Both the position numbers and the translations under genes were made by a program. Below are positions 35,839 through 44,847 of a stretch of DNA of 58,340 bases, piece by piece. The number at the start of each line of letters is the position of its first letter. Position 1 is the stretch's first letter. Source of the DNA: Caballeronia sp. SEWSISQ10-4 2 (GTDB taxonomy: Bacteria > Pseudomonadota > Gammaproteobacteria > Burkholderiales > Burkholderiaceae); assembly GCF_030464885.1 (NCBI RefSeq), contig NZ_JALPRJ010000054.1, positions 1 to 58,340 on the forward strand. Direction: 5' to 3'. The notes beneath the pieces are model-generated. The model had not been told where the DNA came from. It did no database searches and saw only the letters and a list, made by a program, of their open reading frames with translations.

Positions 35839-36798
35839 TCAGTCTTTCAAAGTCAACGACAACACCTTCACCACGAGATCGGTGTAGCTGATCCCGACCG
35901 CACGCGCCGCTTTCGGCGGCAGCGAGTGGTCCGTCATGCCCGGCGCGGTGTTCACTTCCAAAAAGTACGGATTGCCGTCGCCGTCCATCATGAAATCGGC
36001 GCGGCCCCAATCGGTGCAGCCAAGCACGTCGAACGCGCGGCGCGAGAGCTGCTTCATGCGCGCTTCGTCGGCGGGCGTGAGGCCGCAGGGAATCGGGTAC
36101 TGCGTGTCGTCGGCGATGTACTTCGCGTTGTAGTCGTAGAACTCGCCGGCCGGCACGATCTTGATGATCGGCAAGTCCAGGTCGCCCGCGATACAGCACG
36201 TGTATTCGCCGCCGCCTTCAATGCTTTTCTCGACCAGCACGCTCTTGTCGAACTTCGCCGCTTCGATCAGCGCCGGCACCAGCGTTTCGGCGCTCTTCAC
36301 CTTGATTACGGCAACGCTCGACCCTTCGCTCGCCGGCTTCACGAACAGCGGCAGCCCAAGCTTGGCAACAATCTTCGGCGCCGCAGCTTCGTAGTCGTCG
36401 CCGCGCATCACGACTTCGAACGGCGGTGTCGGCACGCCGGTCTGTTGCCAGACGAGCTTCGTGCGGAATTTATCGAGGCCGAGTGCCGAACCCAGCACAC
36501 CGCTGCCCGTGTACTTGATGCCGTAAAAATCAAGCGCACCCTGCAACTGGCCGTTCTCGCCATACCCGCCATGCAACGCGATAAACACGCGCGCAAAACC
36601 CTCCGACTTCAACTCGGCCAGCGGCCGTTCCGCCGGATCGAACGGATGCGCATCGATGCCTGCATCGCGTAATCCCTGCAGCACGAGGCGCCCCGAATTC
36701 AGCGATACCTCGCGCTCGGCAGTTTCCCCACCCAGCAGCACCGCTACTTTTCCGAATACCTTGGGGTCGATTGCGTTACTCGTCGGGTTACTCGTCAT
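35839..36798 (-). CDS. ddl: D-alanine--D-alanine ligase
   Basis: A 319-aa ATP-grasp enzyme that joins two D-alanines for the peptidoglycan stem. Conserved blocks include VAVLLGGETAEREVSLNSG, HGGYGENGQLQG, PLFVKPASEGSSVAV (ATP), and PYFLEVNTAPGMTDHSL (metal and second substrate). ATG at 36798 overlaps the murC stop by ATGA; the frame from 36843 would extend 15 residues into murC. It should be cytosolic. The adjacent Mur genes use its product. Confidence 0.95.
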   Translation of the reverse strand: MTSNPTSNAIDPKVFGKVAVLLGGETAEREVSLNSGRLVLQGLRDAGIDAHPFDPAERPLAELKSEGFARVFIALHGGYGENGQLQGALDFYGIKYTGSGVLGSALGLDKFRTKLVWQQTGVPTPPFEVVMRGDDYEAAAPKIVAKLGLPLFVKPASEGSSVAVIKVKSAETLVPALIEAAKFDKSVLVEKSIEGGGEYTCCIAGDLDLPIIKIVPAGEFYDYNAKYIADDTQYPIPCGLTPADEARMKQLSRRAFDVLGCTDWGRADFMMDGDGNPYFLEVNTAPGMTDHSLPPKAARAVGISYTDLVVKVLSLTLKD

Positions 36799-38207
36799 TT
36801 CGAAGCCTTTGCATCCTGAACTTGCGCCGTCAGCCGAGCGCATACGCCGCCGATCGAACCGGCGCCCATCGTTATCACTACATCGCCGTCGCGTGCCAGC
36901 GTGGCAATCGCGTCCGGCATCTCATCAACCATTTCCACAAACACCGGTTCCACTTTCCCCGCCACGCGAAGCGCGCGAGCTAAAGCGCGGCCATCGGCGG
37001 CGACGATCGGCGCTTCGCCTGCCGCGTAGACTTCAGTGAGCACGAGTGCGTCGACAGTGGACAGCACGCGCACGAAGTCTTCGAAGCAATCGCGCGTGCG
37101 GGTATATCGATGCGGCTGGAACGCGAGCACGAGACGCCGGCCCGGAAAGGCACCGCGCGCTGCCGCGACCGTCGCGGCCATTTCGACCGGGTGATGACCG
37201 TAGTCATCGATCAGCGTGTACGCACCGCCTTCGGCCGCCTTCACCCTCACTTCGCCATAGCGCTGAAAACGCCGGCCTACGCCCGTGAATTCTTGCAGTG
37301 CCCTCTGGATATCGGCATCGGCGACTTCAAGTTCAGTCGCAATTGCAATCGCGGCCAAAGCGTTCTGCACATTGTGCGTACCCGGCAGATTCAACACGAT
37401 GTCCAACGGCGTCGCGTCTTCACGCAGCGTCGTGAAATGCATCTTGCCGTCGCGCGCTTCCACGTTCACCGCGCGCACTTGCGCTTCGGCGCCAAGGCCG
37501 TAGCGGATGATCGGCTTCGACACGAACGGCAGGATTTCACGCACGTTCGGATCGTCCACGCACAGCACCGCGATGCCGTAGAACGGCAGCCGATGCGTGA
37601 ATTCGATAAACGCCTGCTTCAGCCGCGCAAAGTCATGGCCGTAGGTGTCCATGTGATCGGCATCGATGTTCGTGATGACTTCGATCACCGGAAACAAATT
37701 CAGGAACGACGCATCGGATTCATCGGCTTCAGCCACGATGAAATCGCCCGTGCCAAGCCGCGCATTCGCGCCCGCGCTGATCAAGCGGCCACCGATCACG
37801 AAGGTCGGGTCGAGCCCGCCCGCGGCCAGCACGCTTGCCACCAGCGACGTGGTCGTGGTCTTGCCGTGCGTGCCGGCAATCGCGATACCTTGCTTCAGGC
37901 GCATCAGTTCCGCGAGCATCACGGCACGCGGCACGATCGGAATCCGCCGATGACGCGCGGCCAGCACCTCGGGGTTATCGGAGCGCACAGCAGTGGACAC
38001 GACCACGGCGTTCGCGCCGTCGATGTTCTCTTCACGATGCCCGATCGCCACGCGCGCACCCAGCGTGATGAGTCGATCGGTCACGCCATTGCTCGACAGA
38101 TCCGAACCGCTGACCTGATAGCCGAGATTGAGCAACACCTCCGCGATGCCACTCATCCCCGCGCCGCCGATGCCGACAAAGTGAATGTGTTTAACGATAT
38201 GTTTCAT
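36795..38207 (-). CDS. murC: UDP-N-acetylmuramate--L-alanine ligase
   Basis: A 470-aa Mur ligase that adds the first stem amino acid, L-Ala, using ATP. The N-terminal Rossmann domain opens with IHFVGIGGAGMSGIAEVLL. The P-loop is GTHGKTTTTS near 112-121. The central domain has EADESDASFLNL, and the C-terminal domain contains DDYGHHPVEMAATVAAAR. Both ends overlap neighbours (murG and ddl) by four bases, so it is within a tightly coupled stretch. Confidence 0.97.
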   Translation of the reverse strand: MKHIVKHIHFVGIGGAGMSGIAEVLLNLGYQVSGSDLSSNGVTDRLITLGARVAIGHREENIDGANAVVVSTAVRSDNPEVLAARHRRIPIVPRAVMLAELMRLKQGIAIAGTHGKTTTTSLVASVLAAGGLDPTFVIGGRLISAGANARLGTGDFIVAEADESDASFLNLFPVIEVITNIDADHMDTYGHDFARLKQAFIEFTHRLPFYGIAVLCVDDPNVREILPFVSKPIIRYGLGAEAQVRAVNVEARDGKMHFTTLREDATPLDIVLNLPGTHNVQNALAAIAIATELEVADADIQRALQEFTGVGRRFQRYGEVRVKAAEGGAYTLIDDYGHHPVEMAATVAAARGAFPGRRLVLAFQPHRYTRTRDCFEDFVRVLSTVDALVLTEVYAAGEAPIVAADGRALARALRVAGKVEPVFVEMVDEMPDAIATLARDGDVVITMGAGSIGGVCARLTAQVQDAKASK

Positions 38208-39361
38208 GGCTGGATTTCCTTCGGCGCTTGTATCAGCGCGCTCAAGCCGGCTACCTCGGCGCAGACCCGGCCGACGCGTTCGGTTGCGTCGGGCTTCGCC
38301 AGGGCGCGAGCTTTCTCCGCCATCCGGCCAAGCGTCTCGCGGGTCTGATCGCGCAACCAGCCGGCAAGCTTTTCCGCCGACAAATCGCGCTGTTGTATCA
38401 AGTGGGCCGCGCCTTCATTGGCAAGAAACGCGGCGTTGGTGGTCTGGTGGTCATCGACGGCAAACGGGAACGGCACGAACAACGCGGCCACGCCAACCGC
38501 CGCTATCTCCGATACGGTCATCGCGCCGGAGCGGCAGATCACGAGATCGGCGGCGGCGTAGGCGTTCGCCATATCGTCGATGAAAGGCACCAGTTGAACG
38601 TCCTCATCGACCGACAAACCCGCCGCCGCGTAATTCGCTTTCAACGCATCGATATGCTTTGCGCCCGCCTGATGCACGACGCGCGGACGCAGCGCCGGAT
38701 CGAGCAACGCGAGCGCTTTCGGTACGGTTTCATTCAAAGCGGCTGCACCCAGACTGCCCCCGACGACCAGAACATTAAGACGCGCTTCAGGACCCGCTTC
38801 AGGACCCGAATTACGCGCGGCGTAGCGTTCTTTGGGTGGCAGAGCGTGCGCAAGTTCCGCACGAATCGGATTTCCGGTCCATTCAGCATTGGGCAGCGCA
38901 TTCGGGAACGCGACAAGCACGCGTTTGGCCACATGCGCGAGTACCTTGTTCGCCAGTCCTGCTATCGAATTCTGTTCATGCAGCACGAGCGGCGTACCGC
39001 TCAGCTTGGACATCAATCCCGCCGGAAACGTGATGTATCCTCCCATGCCGAGCACCACGTCCGGCTTCACGCTACGCAACGCGCGCAGGCTTTGCGAACA
39101 CGCGCGCAGCAGGTTCACGGGCAGCATCAGCTTCGTCTTGAGACCCTTGCCGCGCACGCCGCCGAAGCGCACGTATTCCATCGTGATGCCATGCTTCGGC
39201 ACGAGCGTCGCTTCCATGCCCGACGCATTGCCGAGCCACACCACACGCCAGCCGCGCGCCTGCATCCAGTGAGCGACCGCGAGCCCCGGGAACACGTGTC
39301 CCCCGGTGCCGCCGGCCATCACCATCAGCGTGCCTGCGCGAGATGACGTCGAAACCGTCAT
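38204..39361 (-). CDS. murG: Lipid I N-acetylglucosaminyltransferase MurG
   Basis: A 385-aa GT-B enzyme that transfers GlcNAc from UDP-GlcNAc to lipid I on the inner face of the membrane, making lipid II. The first lobe opens with MVMAGGTGGHVFPGLAVAHW, whose G-loop binds the lipid phosphate. The second lobe has VLVVGGSLGAAALNETVPKA and the nucleotide-sugar site ADLVICRSGAMTVSEIAAVG. A GPEAGPEA repeat in the hinge comes from a 12-base tandem duplication, which looks neutral. The gene overlaps ftsW and murC by four bases at both ends. Confidence 0.96.
   Translation of the reverse strand: MTVSTSSRAGTLMVMAGGTGGHVFPGLAVAHWMQARGWRVVWLGNASGMEATLVPKHGITMEYVRFGGVRGKGLKTKLMLPVNLLRACSQSLRALRSVKPDVVLGMGGYITFPAGLMSKLSGTPLVLHEQNSIAGLANKVLAHVAKRVLVAFPNALPNAEWTGNPIRAELAHALPPKERYAARNSGPEAGPEARLNVLVVGGSLGAAALNETVPKALALLDPALRPRVVHQAGAKHIDALKANYAAAGLSVDEDVQLVPFIDDMANAYAAADLVICRSGAMTVSEIAAVGVAALFVPFPFAVDDHQTTNAAFLANEGAAHLIQQRDLSAEKLAGWLRDQTRETLGRMAEKARALAKPDATERVGRVCAEVAGLSALIQAPKEIQP
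38783..38806. repeat. 12-bp tandem duplication within murG
   Basis: CGCTTCAGGACC occurs twice in tandem with no mismatch and encodes GPEA twice in MurG. It keeps the frame and falls in a loop between the two lobes. Confidence 0.65.
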
Positions 39362-40686
39362 ACCTTGCCTCCGCGCATGAGCACCCGGTTTTCATAGTCC
39401 ACGCGCATCAGCACCGCGAGCGCGACGCAGTTCAGCAAGATGCCCGAACCGCCGTAGCTCACCAGCGGTAACGTCAGACCTTTGGTCGGCAGCAGGCCGA
39501 GGTTCACGCCCATATTGATGAAGGTCTGCGCGCCGAACCAGAGGCCGATGCCCTTTGCCATCAAACCGGCAAACGTACGATCGAGCGCGAGCGCCTGACG
39601 GCCGATTTCAAACGCGCGCCGCACGATCCAGTAGAACAGCAGGATCACGACGATCACACCGACAAAACCGAGCTCTTCACCGATCACCGCGAGGATGAAG
39701 TCGGTATGCGCTTCGGGCAGATAGTTGAGCTTCTCGACGCTGCCGCCCAGGCCCACGCCGAACCATTCGCCGCGGCCGAACGCGATCAGCGAGTGCGTCA
39801 ATTGATACGCCTTGCCTTGTGCATAACGGTCGTCCCACGGATCGAGGTAAGCGAAGATCCGTTCGCGACGCCATGGCGATGCCCACACGAGCAACGCGAA
39901 CGTCCCCACGGCGGTAGCGACCAGGCCGCCGAACAGCTTGGCGTTCACGCCGCCAAGGAACAGCACGCCCATCGCGATGCACGCGATCACCATGAACGCG
40001 CCCATGTCCGGCTCGAGCAGCAGCAACGCGCCGACGAAACCGACGGCGACGGCCATCGGTAAAAAGCCGCGGCCGATGCTGTGCATGAACTCTTGTTTGC
40101 GCACCGTGTAGTTGGCCGCGTAAATGGTCACGGCGAGCTTCATGATCTCGGACGGCTGCATGTTCGTGATGCCGAGCGGAATCCAGCGGCGCGCGCCGTT
40201 CACGCCCTTGCCGATGTGCGGAATCAGCACGATCACCAGCAGGAACAGTGCGAACAGGAAGAACTTCGGCGCGTATTTATCCCACGTGGACACCGGAATC
40301 TTGAACGCGATGATCGAGGCCACGATGGCCGTTGCTATCGATATAAGGTGGCGCACCAGGAAGAAGTAGTCGCGGTATTGCGCATACTTCGGTGAATCCG
40401 GCATCGCGATCGAGGCCGAATACACCATCACGATACCGAGTCCGAGCAACGCGATCGTGACCCACAGCAACGAGTAGTCGTAGTCGAGCATGCGCGAACG
40501 GATCGGCGTCACGCCGTTGACCGCGCTCGAAATGCCGCTCGCCCGTTCTGCCACGCGCGCACCGATGCCGCCCAATCCGCCCACGCCAGCCGTGCGCGAC
40601 GTGCGGCCGCCGAGCGAGGCGCTGTCGTTGGCGACGGCGTTGCGTTGTCCGCTCAGCTTGGAGCCAAAACGTTCGGACCAGCTCAT
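39358..40686 (-). CDS. ftsW: Lipid II polymerase FtsW
   Basis: A 442-aa SEDS-family membrane glycosyltransferase that polymerises lipid II at the septum together with FtsI. About ten hydrophobic helices begin near residue 75 after a cytoplasmic tail rich in Arg, Gly and Ser. Conserved parts are NGARRWIPLG and the late GVNLGLLPTKGLTLPLVSYG block of the SEDS family. The 70-residue N-terminal tail is longer than in E. coli. It overlaps murD and murG by ATGA, so synthesis is likely coupled. Confidence 0.95.
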   Translation of the reverse strand: MSWSERFGSKLSGQRNAVANDSASLGGRTSRTAGVGGLGGIGARVAERASGISSAVNGVTPIRSRMLDYDYSLLWVTIALLGLGIVMVYSASIAMPDSPKYAQYRDYFFLVRHLISIATAIVASIIAFKIPVSTWDKYAPKFFLFALFLLVIVLIPHIGKGVNGARRWIPLGITNMQPSEIMKLAVTIYAANYTVRKQEFMHSIGRGFLPMAVAVGFVGALLLLEPDMGAFMVIACIAMGVLFLGGVNAKLFGGLVATAVGTFALLVWASPWRRERIFAYLDPWDDRYAQGKAYQLTHSLIAFGRGEWFGVGLGGSVEKLNYLPEAHTDFILAVIGEELGFVGVIVVILLFYWIVRRAFEIGRQALALDRTFAGLMAKGIGLWFGAQTFINMGVNLGLLPTKGLTLPLVSYGGSGILLNCVALAVLMRVDYENRVLMRGGKV

Positions 40687-42194
40687 AGCATCACTCCCCG
40701 TTCTGCCGCAATATCTGCCACCGCTTGGCGGAATACATCCGCGCGATGTGCGTAGTTCTTGAACATGTCGAAGCTGGCGCAGGCCGGCGAAAGCAACACG
40801 GCGTCGCCGGGTTGCGCCAGTTGCGCAGCGGCGCGCGTCGCGGCTTCGAGCGTTGCGTGGTCGTGCAGCGGCACGTCCGTTTCGGCCAGCGATTCACGGA
40901 TGCGCGGCGCATCGCGGCCGATCAGCATTACCGCGCGGCACCAGCGCGCGACGGGGGCGGCGAGCGGTGAAAAATCCTGGCCCTTGCCGTCGCCGCCGGC
41001 AATCAGCACAGTCTTCTGCGCCAAGCCATCCAACGCCGCGACCGTTGCGCCGACGTTCGTGCCTTTGCTGTCATCGACGAAATCGATGCCTTCTATTTGC
41101 GCGATCACTTCCACGCGATGCGGCTCACCCTTGTACTCGCGCAAGCCATGCAGCAGCGACGCCAGCGGCAAACCGACCGCGCGTGCCAGCGCCAACGCAG
41201 CCAGCGCATTCGCCGCGTTATGCAGGCCGCGAACGCGCAGTGCATCGACGGGCATCAGGCGTTTCGAATACACGTTCGGTTCAGCGGCGACATCGCTTTT
41301 GCGGCGACGCGTGGGCGCGGGTTCATCGCTGAGATCGCGGTCATTGCCTTGCGCCAGCCACGCGATACCGTTCTCGCGCAGCAGACCGTAATCGCCGAGA
41401 CGCGACGGTTCGTCGAGGCCAAAGGTCACCACCGACGCGGCATTTCCCGATGCCAGCGCCATGGTCCGCGCGTCGTCGCGATTCAGCACGCGCACCGTGC
41501 GCTCACCGAAGATGCGGCCCTTCGCTGCGGCGTAAGCGTCGAAACCGCCATGCCAGTCCAGATGATCCTGCGTAATGTTGAGCACAGCAGCAGCGTCCGG
41601 CGCGAACGAGTGTGCCGTTTCAAGCTGGAAGCTCGACAACTCGAGCACCCAGACATCGGGCAGCGCCGTGTTGTCGATTGCTTCACTCAACTTGTCCAGC
41701 ATCGCCGGGCTGATGTTTCCCGCCACCGCCACGGTCTTGCCTGCACGTTGGCACAACAACCCGGTGAGCGCGGTCGTCGTGGTCTTACCGTTGGTGCCCG
41801 TAATGGCGATCACCTTCGGCGCATAGCCGTTCGCGCCAAGCGACTTCAACGCTTGCGCGAACCATTCGAGCTCGCCCCACACAGGGACGCCGCGTTCCCG
41901 CGCGGCGTCGAGGAGCGGCCTCACATCGTCAGCCAGAGGCGACAGTCCCGGGCTGATTGCAACAATCTCCACACCGCCATCGAGCAGCGCCGGCGTGAAT
42001 TCACCGCCGACAAACTCCGCATCGATGCCATGCGAAGCAAGTTCCGACAGCTTCGGCGGCGTGGCGCGGGTATCGGCCACGCGCAGACGGCACCCGTGAC
42101 GCGCGCACCAACGCGTCATCGCGAGGCCGGATTCACCGAGCCCCAGCACAAGCACCATCGGACTTTGCCGATCGAAGAACTTCTCGCCAAACAT
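40683..42194 (-). CDS. murD: UDP-N-acetylmuramoyl-L-alanine--D-glutamate ligase
   Basis: A 503-aa ligase that adds D-Glu to UDP-MurNAc-L-Ala with ATP. The first domain begins MVLVLGLGESGLAMTRW near residue 13, the P-loop is AITGTNGKTTTTALT near 129-143, and the last domain starts DDSKGTNVGATVAAL. It is longer than E. coli MurD (438 aa). The excess is mainly a loop (about 285-305) with APTRRRKSDVAAEPN. It lies 55 bases after mraY and overlaps ftsW. Confidence 0.95.
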   Translation of the reverse strand: MFGEKFFDRQSPMVLVLGLGESGLAMTRWCARHGCRLRVADTRATPPKLSELASHGIDAEFVGGEFTPALLDGGVEIVAISPGLSPLADDVRPLLDAARERGVPVWGELEWFAQALKSLGANGYAPKVIAITGTNGKTTTTALTGLLCQRAGKTVAVAGNISPAMLDKLSEAIDNTALPDVWVLELSSFQLETAHSFAPDAAAVLNITQDHLDWHGGFDAYAAAKGRIFGERTVRVLNRDDARTMALASGNAASVVTFGLDEPSRLGDYGLLRENGIAWLAQGNDRDLSDEPAPTRRRKSDVAAEPNVYSKRLMPVDALRVRGLHNAANALAALALARAVGLPLASLLHGLREYKGEPHRVEVIAQIEGIDFVDDSKGTNVGATVAALDGLAQKTVLIAGGDGKGQDFSPLAAPVARWCRAVMLIGRDAPRIRESLAETDVPLHDHATLEAATRAAAQLAQPGDAVLLSPACASFDMFKNYAHRADVFRQAVADIAAERGVML

Positions 42195-42249
42195 CGCTTT
42201 ACCTTTTTCCCGACCAACTAAAAATCAACGCACGAATTTGCGTAACTTA

Positions 42250-43419
42250 TTAACGCAGCTTCAGCGTCGACAAACCGAACAGACACAACATCAGCGTGAT
42301 GATCCAGAAGCGCACGACCACCTGCGTTTCCTTCCATCCCGACAACTCGAAATGGTGATGCAGCGGCGCCATCTTGAAGATGCGCCGCCCTTCGCCGAAG
42401 CGTTTTTTCGTGTACTTGAAATAGCTGACCTGCATCATCACGGAGAGCGTTTCCGCGACGAACACGCCGCCCATGATGAACAGCACGACTTCCTGACGCA
42501 CGATCACCGCGATGGTCCCGAGCGCTCCGCCTAGCGCGAGCGCGCCGACATCGCCCATGAAGACTTGCGCGGGGTGCGTGTTGTACCAGAGAAACGCGAG
42601 CCCCGCGCCCCCCATTGCAGAACAAAAGATCAATAACTCACCCGCACCGGGAATGTGCGGGAACAACAGGTATTTCGAGTACACCGAGCTACCCATCACA
42701 TAGGCAAATGCGCCCAGCGACGCGCCCACCAGCACGACCGGCATGATGACAAGACCGTCGAGGCCATCGGTGAGATTCACCGCGTTGCTCGAACCGACGA
42801 TCACCAGATACGTCATCGCGATGAAACCCCACGTGCCAAGCGGATAACTGATCGATTTGAGGAATGGCAGCATCAGGTCGGCGCGCGCGGGCAAGCCCAT
42901 CGACAAGCCGCTTCGCACCCATGCCATGAACAGGTCGAACACACGCGCGTTGTTCGCCTCGGACACGCTGAACGCGAGATACACCGCAGCGAACAAACCG
43001 ATCACCGATTGCCAGAAATACTTTTCCCGCGACGACATTCCACGCGGGTCTTTATGCACGACCTTGCGGTAGTCATCGACCCAACCGATCACGCCATAAC
43101 CGAACGTGACGAGCATCACGATCCAGACGAAGCGATTAGTCAGGTCGGCCCACAGCAACGTGGAAAACGCGATGCCCAACAAGATCAGCACGCCGCCCAT
43201 GGTCGGCGTGCCGGACTTCACCAAATGCGTTTGCGGGCCGTTCGTACGCACGGCCTGACCGACTTTCAGCGAAGTCAGTTTGCGAATCACCCACGGACCG
43301 GAGACGAGACCGACGAACAACGCCGTGATCGTCGCGCCGACTGCGCGGAACGTGAGGTAGGTAAACACGCGCAGAAAACTGGCGTCATTCTGAAGCCATT
43401 GCGCGAGTGCGAGTAGCAT
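42250..43419 (-). CDS. mraY: Phospho-N-acetylmuramoyl-pentapeptide transferase
   Basis: A 389-aa polytopic enzyme that transfers phospho-MurNAc-pentapeptide to undecaprenyl phosphate, giving lipid I. About ten membrane helices can be traced. The cytoplasmic aspartate pair is in GWVDDYRKVV, the NLTDGLDGLVI loop and NTHPAQVFMGDVGALALGGA carry further active-site residues, and KTPTMGG-type sequence (KSGTPTMGGVLIL) is near residue 69. It follows murF by 15 bases and precedes murD by 55. Confidence 0.97.
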   Translation of the reverse strand: MLLALAQWLQNDASFLRVFTYLTFRAVGATITALFVGLVSGPWVIRKLTSLKVGQAVRTNGPQTHLVKSGTPTMGGVLILLGIAFSTLLWADLTNRFVWIVMLVTFGYGVIGWVDDYRKVVHKDPRGMSSREKYFWQSVIGLFAAVYLAFSVSEANNARVFDLFMAWVRSGLSMGLPARADLMLPFLKSISYPLGTWGFIAMTYLVIVGSSNAVNLTDGLDGLVIMPVVLVGASLGAFAYVMGSSVYSKYLLFPHIPGAGELLIFCSAMGGAGLAFLWYNTHPAQVFMGDVGALALGGALGTIAVIVRQEVVLFIMGGVFVAETLSVMMQVSYFKYTKKRFGEGRRIFKMAPLHHHFELSGWKETQVVVRFWIITLMLCLFGLSTLKLR

Positions 43420-43434
43420 GCTGGTCCTTCTTCT

Positions 43435-44847
43435 TCAGTGCGCAGCAGGCGTAGCGCCCGCTGCGGGTTGGTGTGGACTCGTCACGGCGTCCACCACGCG
43501 CTCCATCTGCATGAAGCGCGAGCCTTTCACGAGAAACGTGGCGTCGAGTCCGAAGCCGGCGCCGGTGAGTGCTGCAATGAGTGAGGTGATATCGGTGAAA
43601 TGCTGGCCTGCTGTTCCGAAGACTTTGGTCGAATCAATGCTCGCGTCGCCGAGCGCGTAGAGCGCATCAATGCCCCGTTGCGCCGCATACGCTCCCACTT
43701 CGCGATGAAACGCCGGGCCTTGGTCACCAACTTCGCCCATGTCGCCCATGACCAGCACACGCGGCGACGGTTGCGATGCCAGCACGTCGATAGCCGCGCG
43801 CATGGAATCGGGATTCGAGTTGTACGTATCGTCGATGACGGTCGCGCCTTCGAGCGGCTTCAACACCGCGCGCTTCACTTGCAGGCGGCCTTTAACCGGC
43901 ATGAAGGCTTCGAGTCCGCGCTTGATGGCATCGAGTGAAACATTGGCCGCGAGCGCCGCTGCGGTTGCTGCCAACGCGTTGCGCGCGTTGTGTTCACCCA
44001 GCACCTGCAATGCGACCTCCAGCGGCCCTTCCGGAGTTGCGATCTTTACGCGCGTACCGTCGAGCGTGCCGGTCACGGCCGCTGCGACTTGCGAAGCATC
44101 CGTGTGCAACGCGAAATCCAGAATCGGATTGCCCGTCGCAGCGACGCGCCAGATGCTGGCGTATTTGTCGTCGGCGGGGAAAACCGCCGTGCCATTCGCG
44201 GCGAGCGAATGAATCACCGACGCATGTTCCAGCGCGACCGCTTCCACCGTCGCCATGAATTCCTGATGCTCGCGTTGCGCGTTGTTCACGACAGCAACCG
44301 TCGGCGCGGCGATCTTGCCGAGCGTTTCGGTTTCGCCCGGATGATTCATGCCGAGCTCGATCACCGCGAGCTTGTGCGTTTCGTTCAGACGAAACAGCGT
44401 CAACGGCAAGCCGATGTCGTTATTGAAGTTGCCCGCCGTCGCCAGCCGCGCGTTTTCACCGACAGCCGCCGCGAAAATCGACGCAATCATTTCCTTGACC
44501 GTCGTTTTGCCATTGCTGCCGGTCACGGCCACCAAGGGCAACGTGAAGCGTTTGCGCCAGCCATACGCCAACGCGCCCAACGCAACGCGCGTGTCCTTGA
44601 CCTTGATCGCGGGCACATGAAAATCGTCGGGCATGCGCGCTACCAGCGCCGCCGCGATGCCGCGCTGCGCCACTTGCGGCAGGAAATTGTGGGCATCGAA
44701 ACGATCGCCCTTGATCGCGATGAACAGATCGCCGGGACCTGCCGTGCGGCTATCCGTCGATACCCGCTCGAACGCAACGTGTTGATCGCCGATAACAATC
44801 GCGCCCGGAATCTCCAAAGCGGCTTCGCGCAGTGTGAAGAGCGTCAT
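43435..44847 (-). CDS. murF: UDP-MurNAc-tripeptide--D-Ala-D-Ala ligase
   Basis: A 470-aa ligase that attaches D-Ala-D-Ala to finish the cytosolic pentapeptide precursor. The substrate-binding domain includes STDSRTAGPGDLFIAIKGDR, the P-loop is AVTGSNGKTTVKEM near 108-121, and VIDDTYNSNPDSMRAAIDVL marks the C-terminal domain. It overlaps murE by four bases. Length and motifs are normal. Confidence 0.97.
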   Translation of the reverse strand: MTLFTLREAALEIPGAIVIGDQHVAFERVSTDSRTAGPGDLFIAIKGDRFDAHNFLPQVAQRGIAAALVARMPDDFHVPAIKVKDTRVALGALAYGWRKRFTLPLVAVTGSNGKTTVKEMIASIFAAAVGENARLATAGNFNNDIGLPLTLFRLNETHKLAVIELGMNHPGETETLGKIAAPTVAVVNNAQREHQEFMATVEAVALEHASVIHSLAANGTAVFPADDKYASIWRVAATGNPILDFALHTDASQVAAAVTGTLDGTRVKIATPEGPLEVALQVLGEHNARNALAATAAALAANVSLDAIKRGLEAFMPVKGRLQVKRAVLKPLEGATVIDDTYNSNPDSMRAAIDVLASQPSPRVLVMGDMGEVGDQGPAFHREVGAYAAQRGIDALYALGDASIDSTKVFGTAGQHFTDITSLIAALTGAGFGLDATFLVKGSRFMQMERVVDAVTSPHQPAAGATPAAH

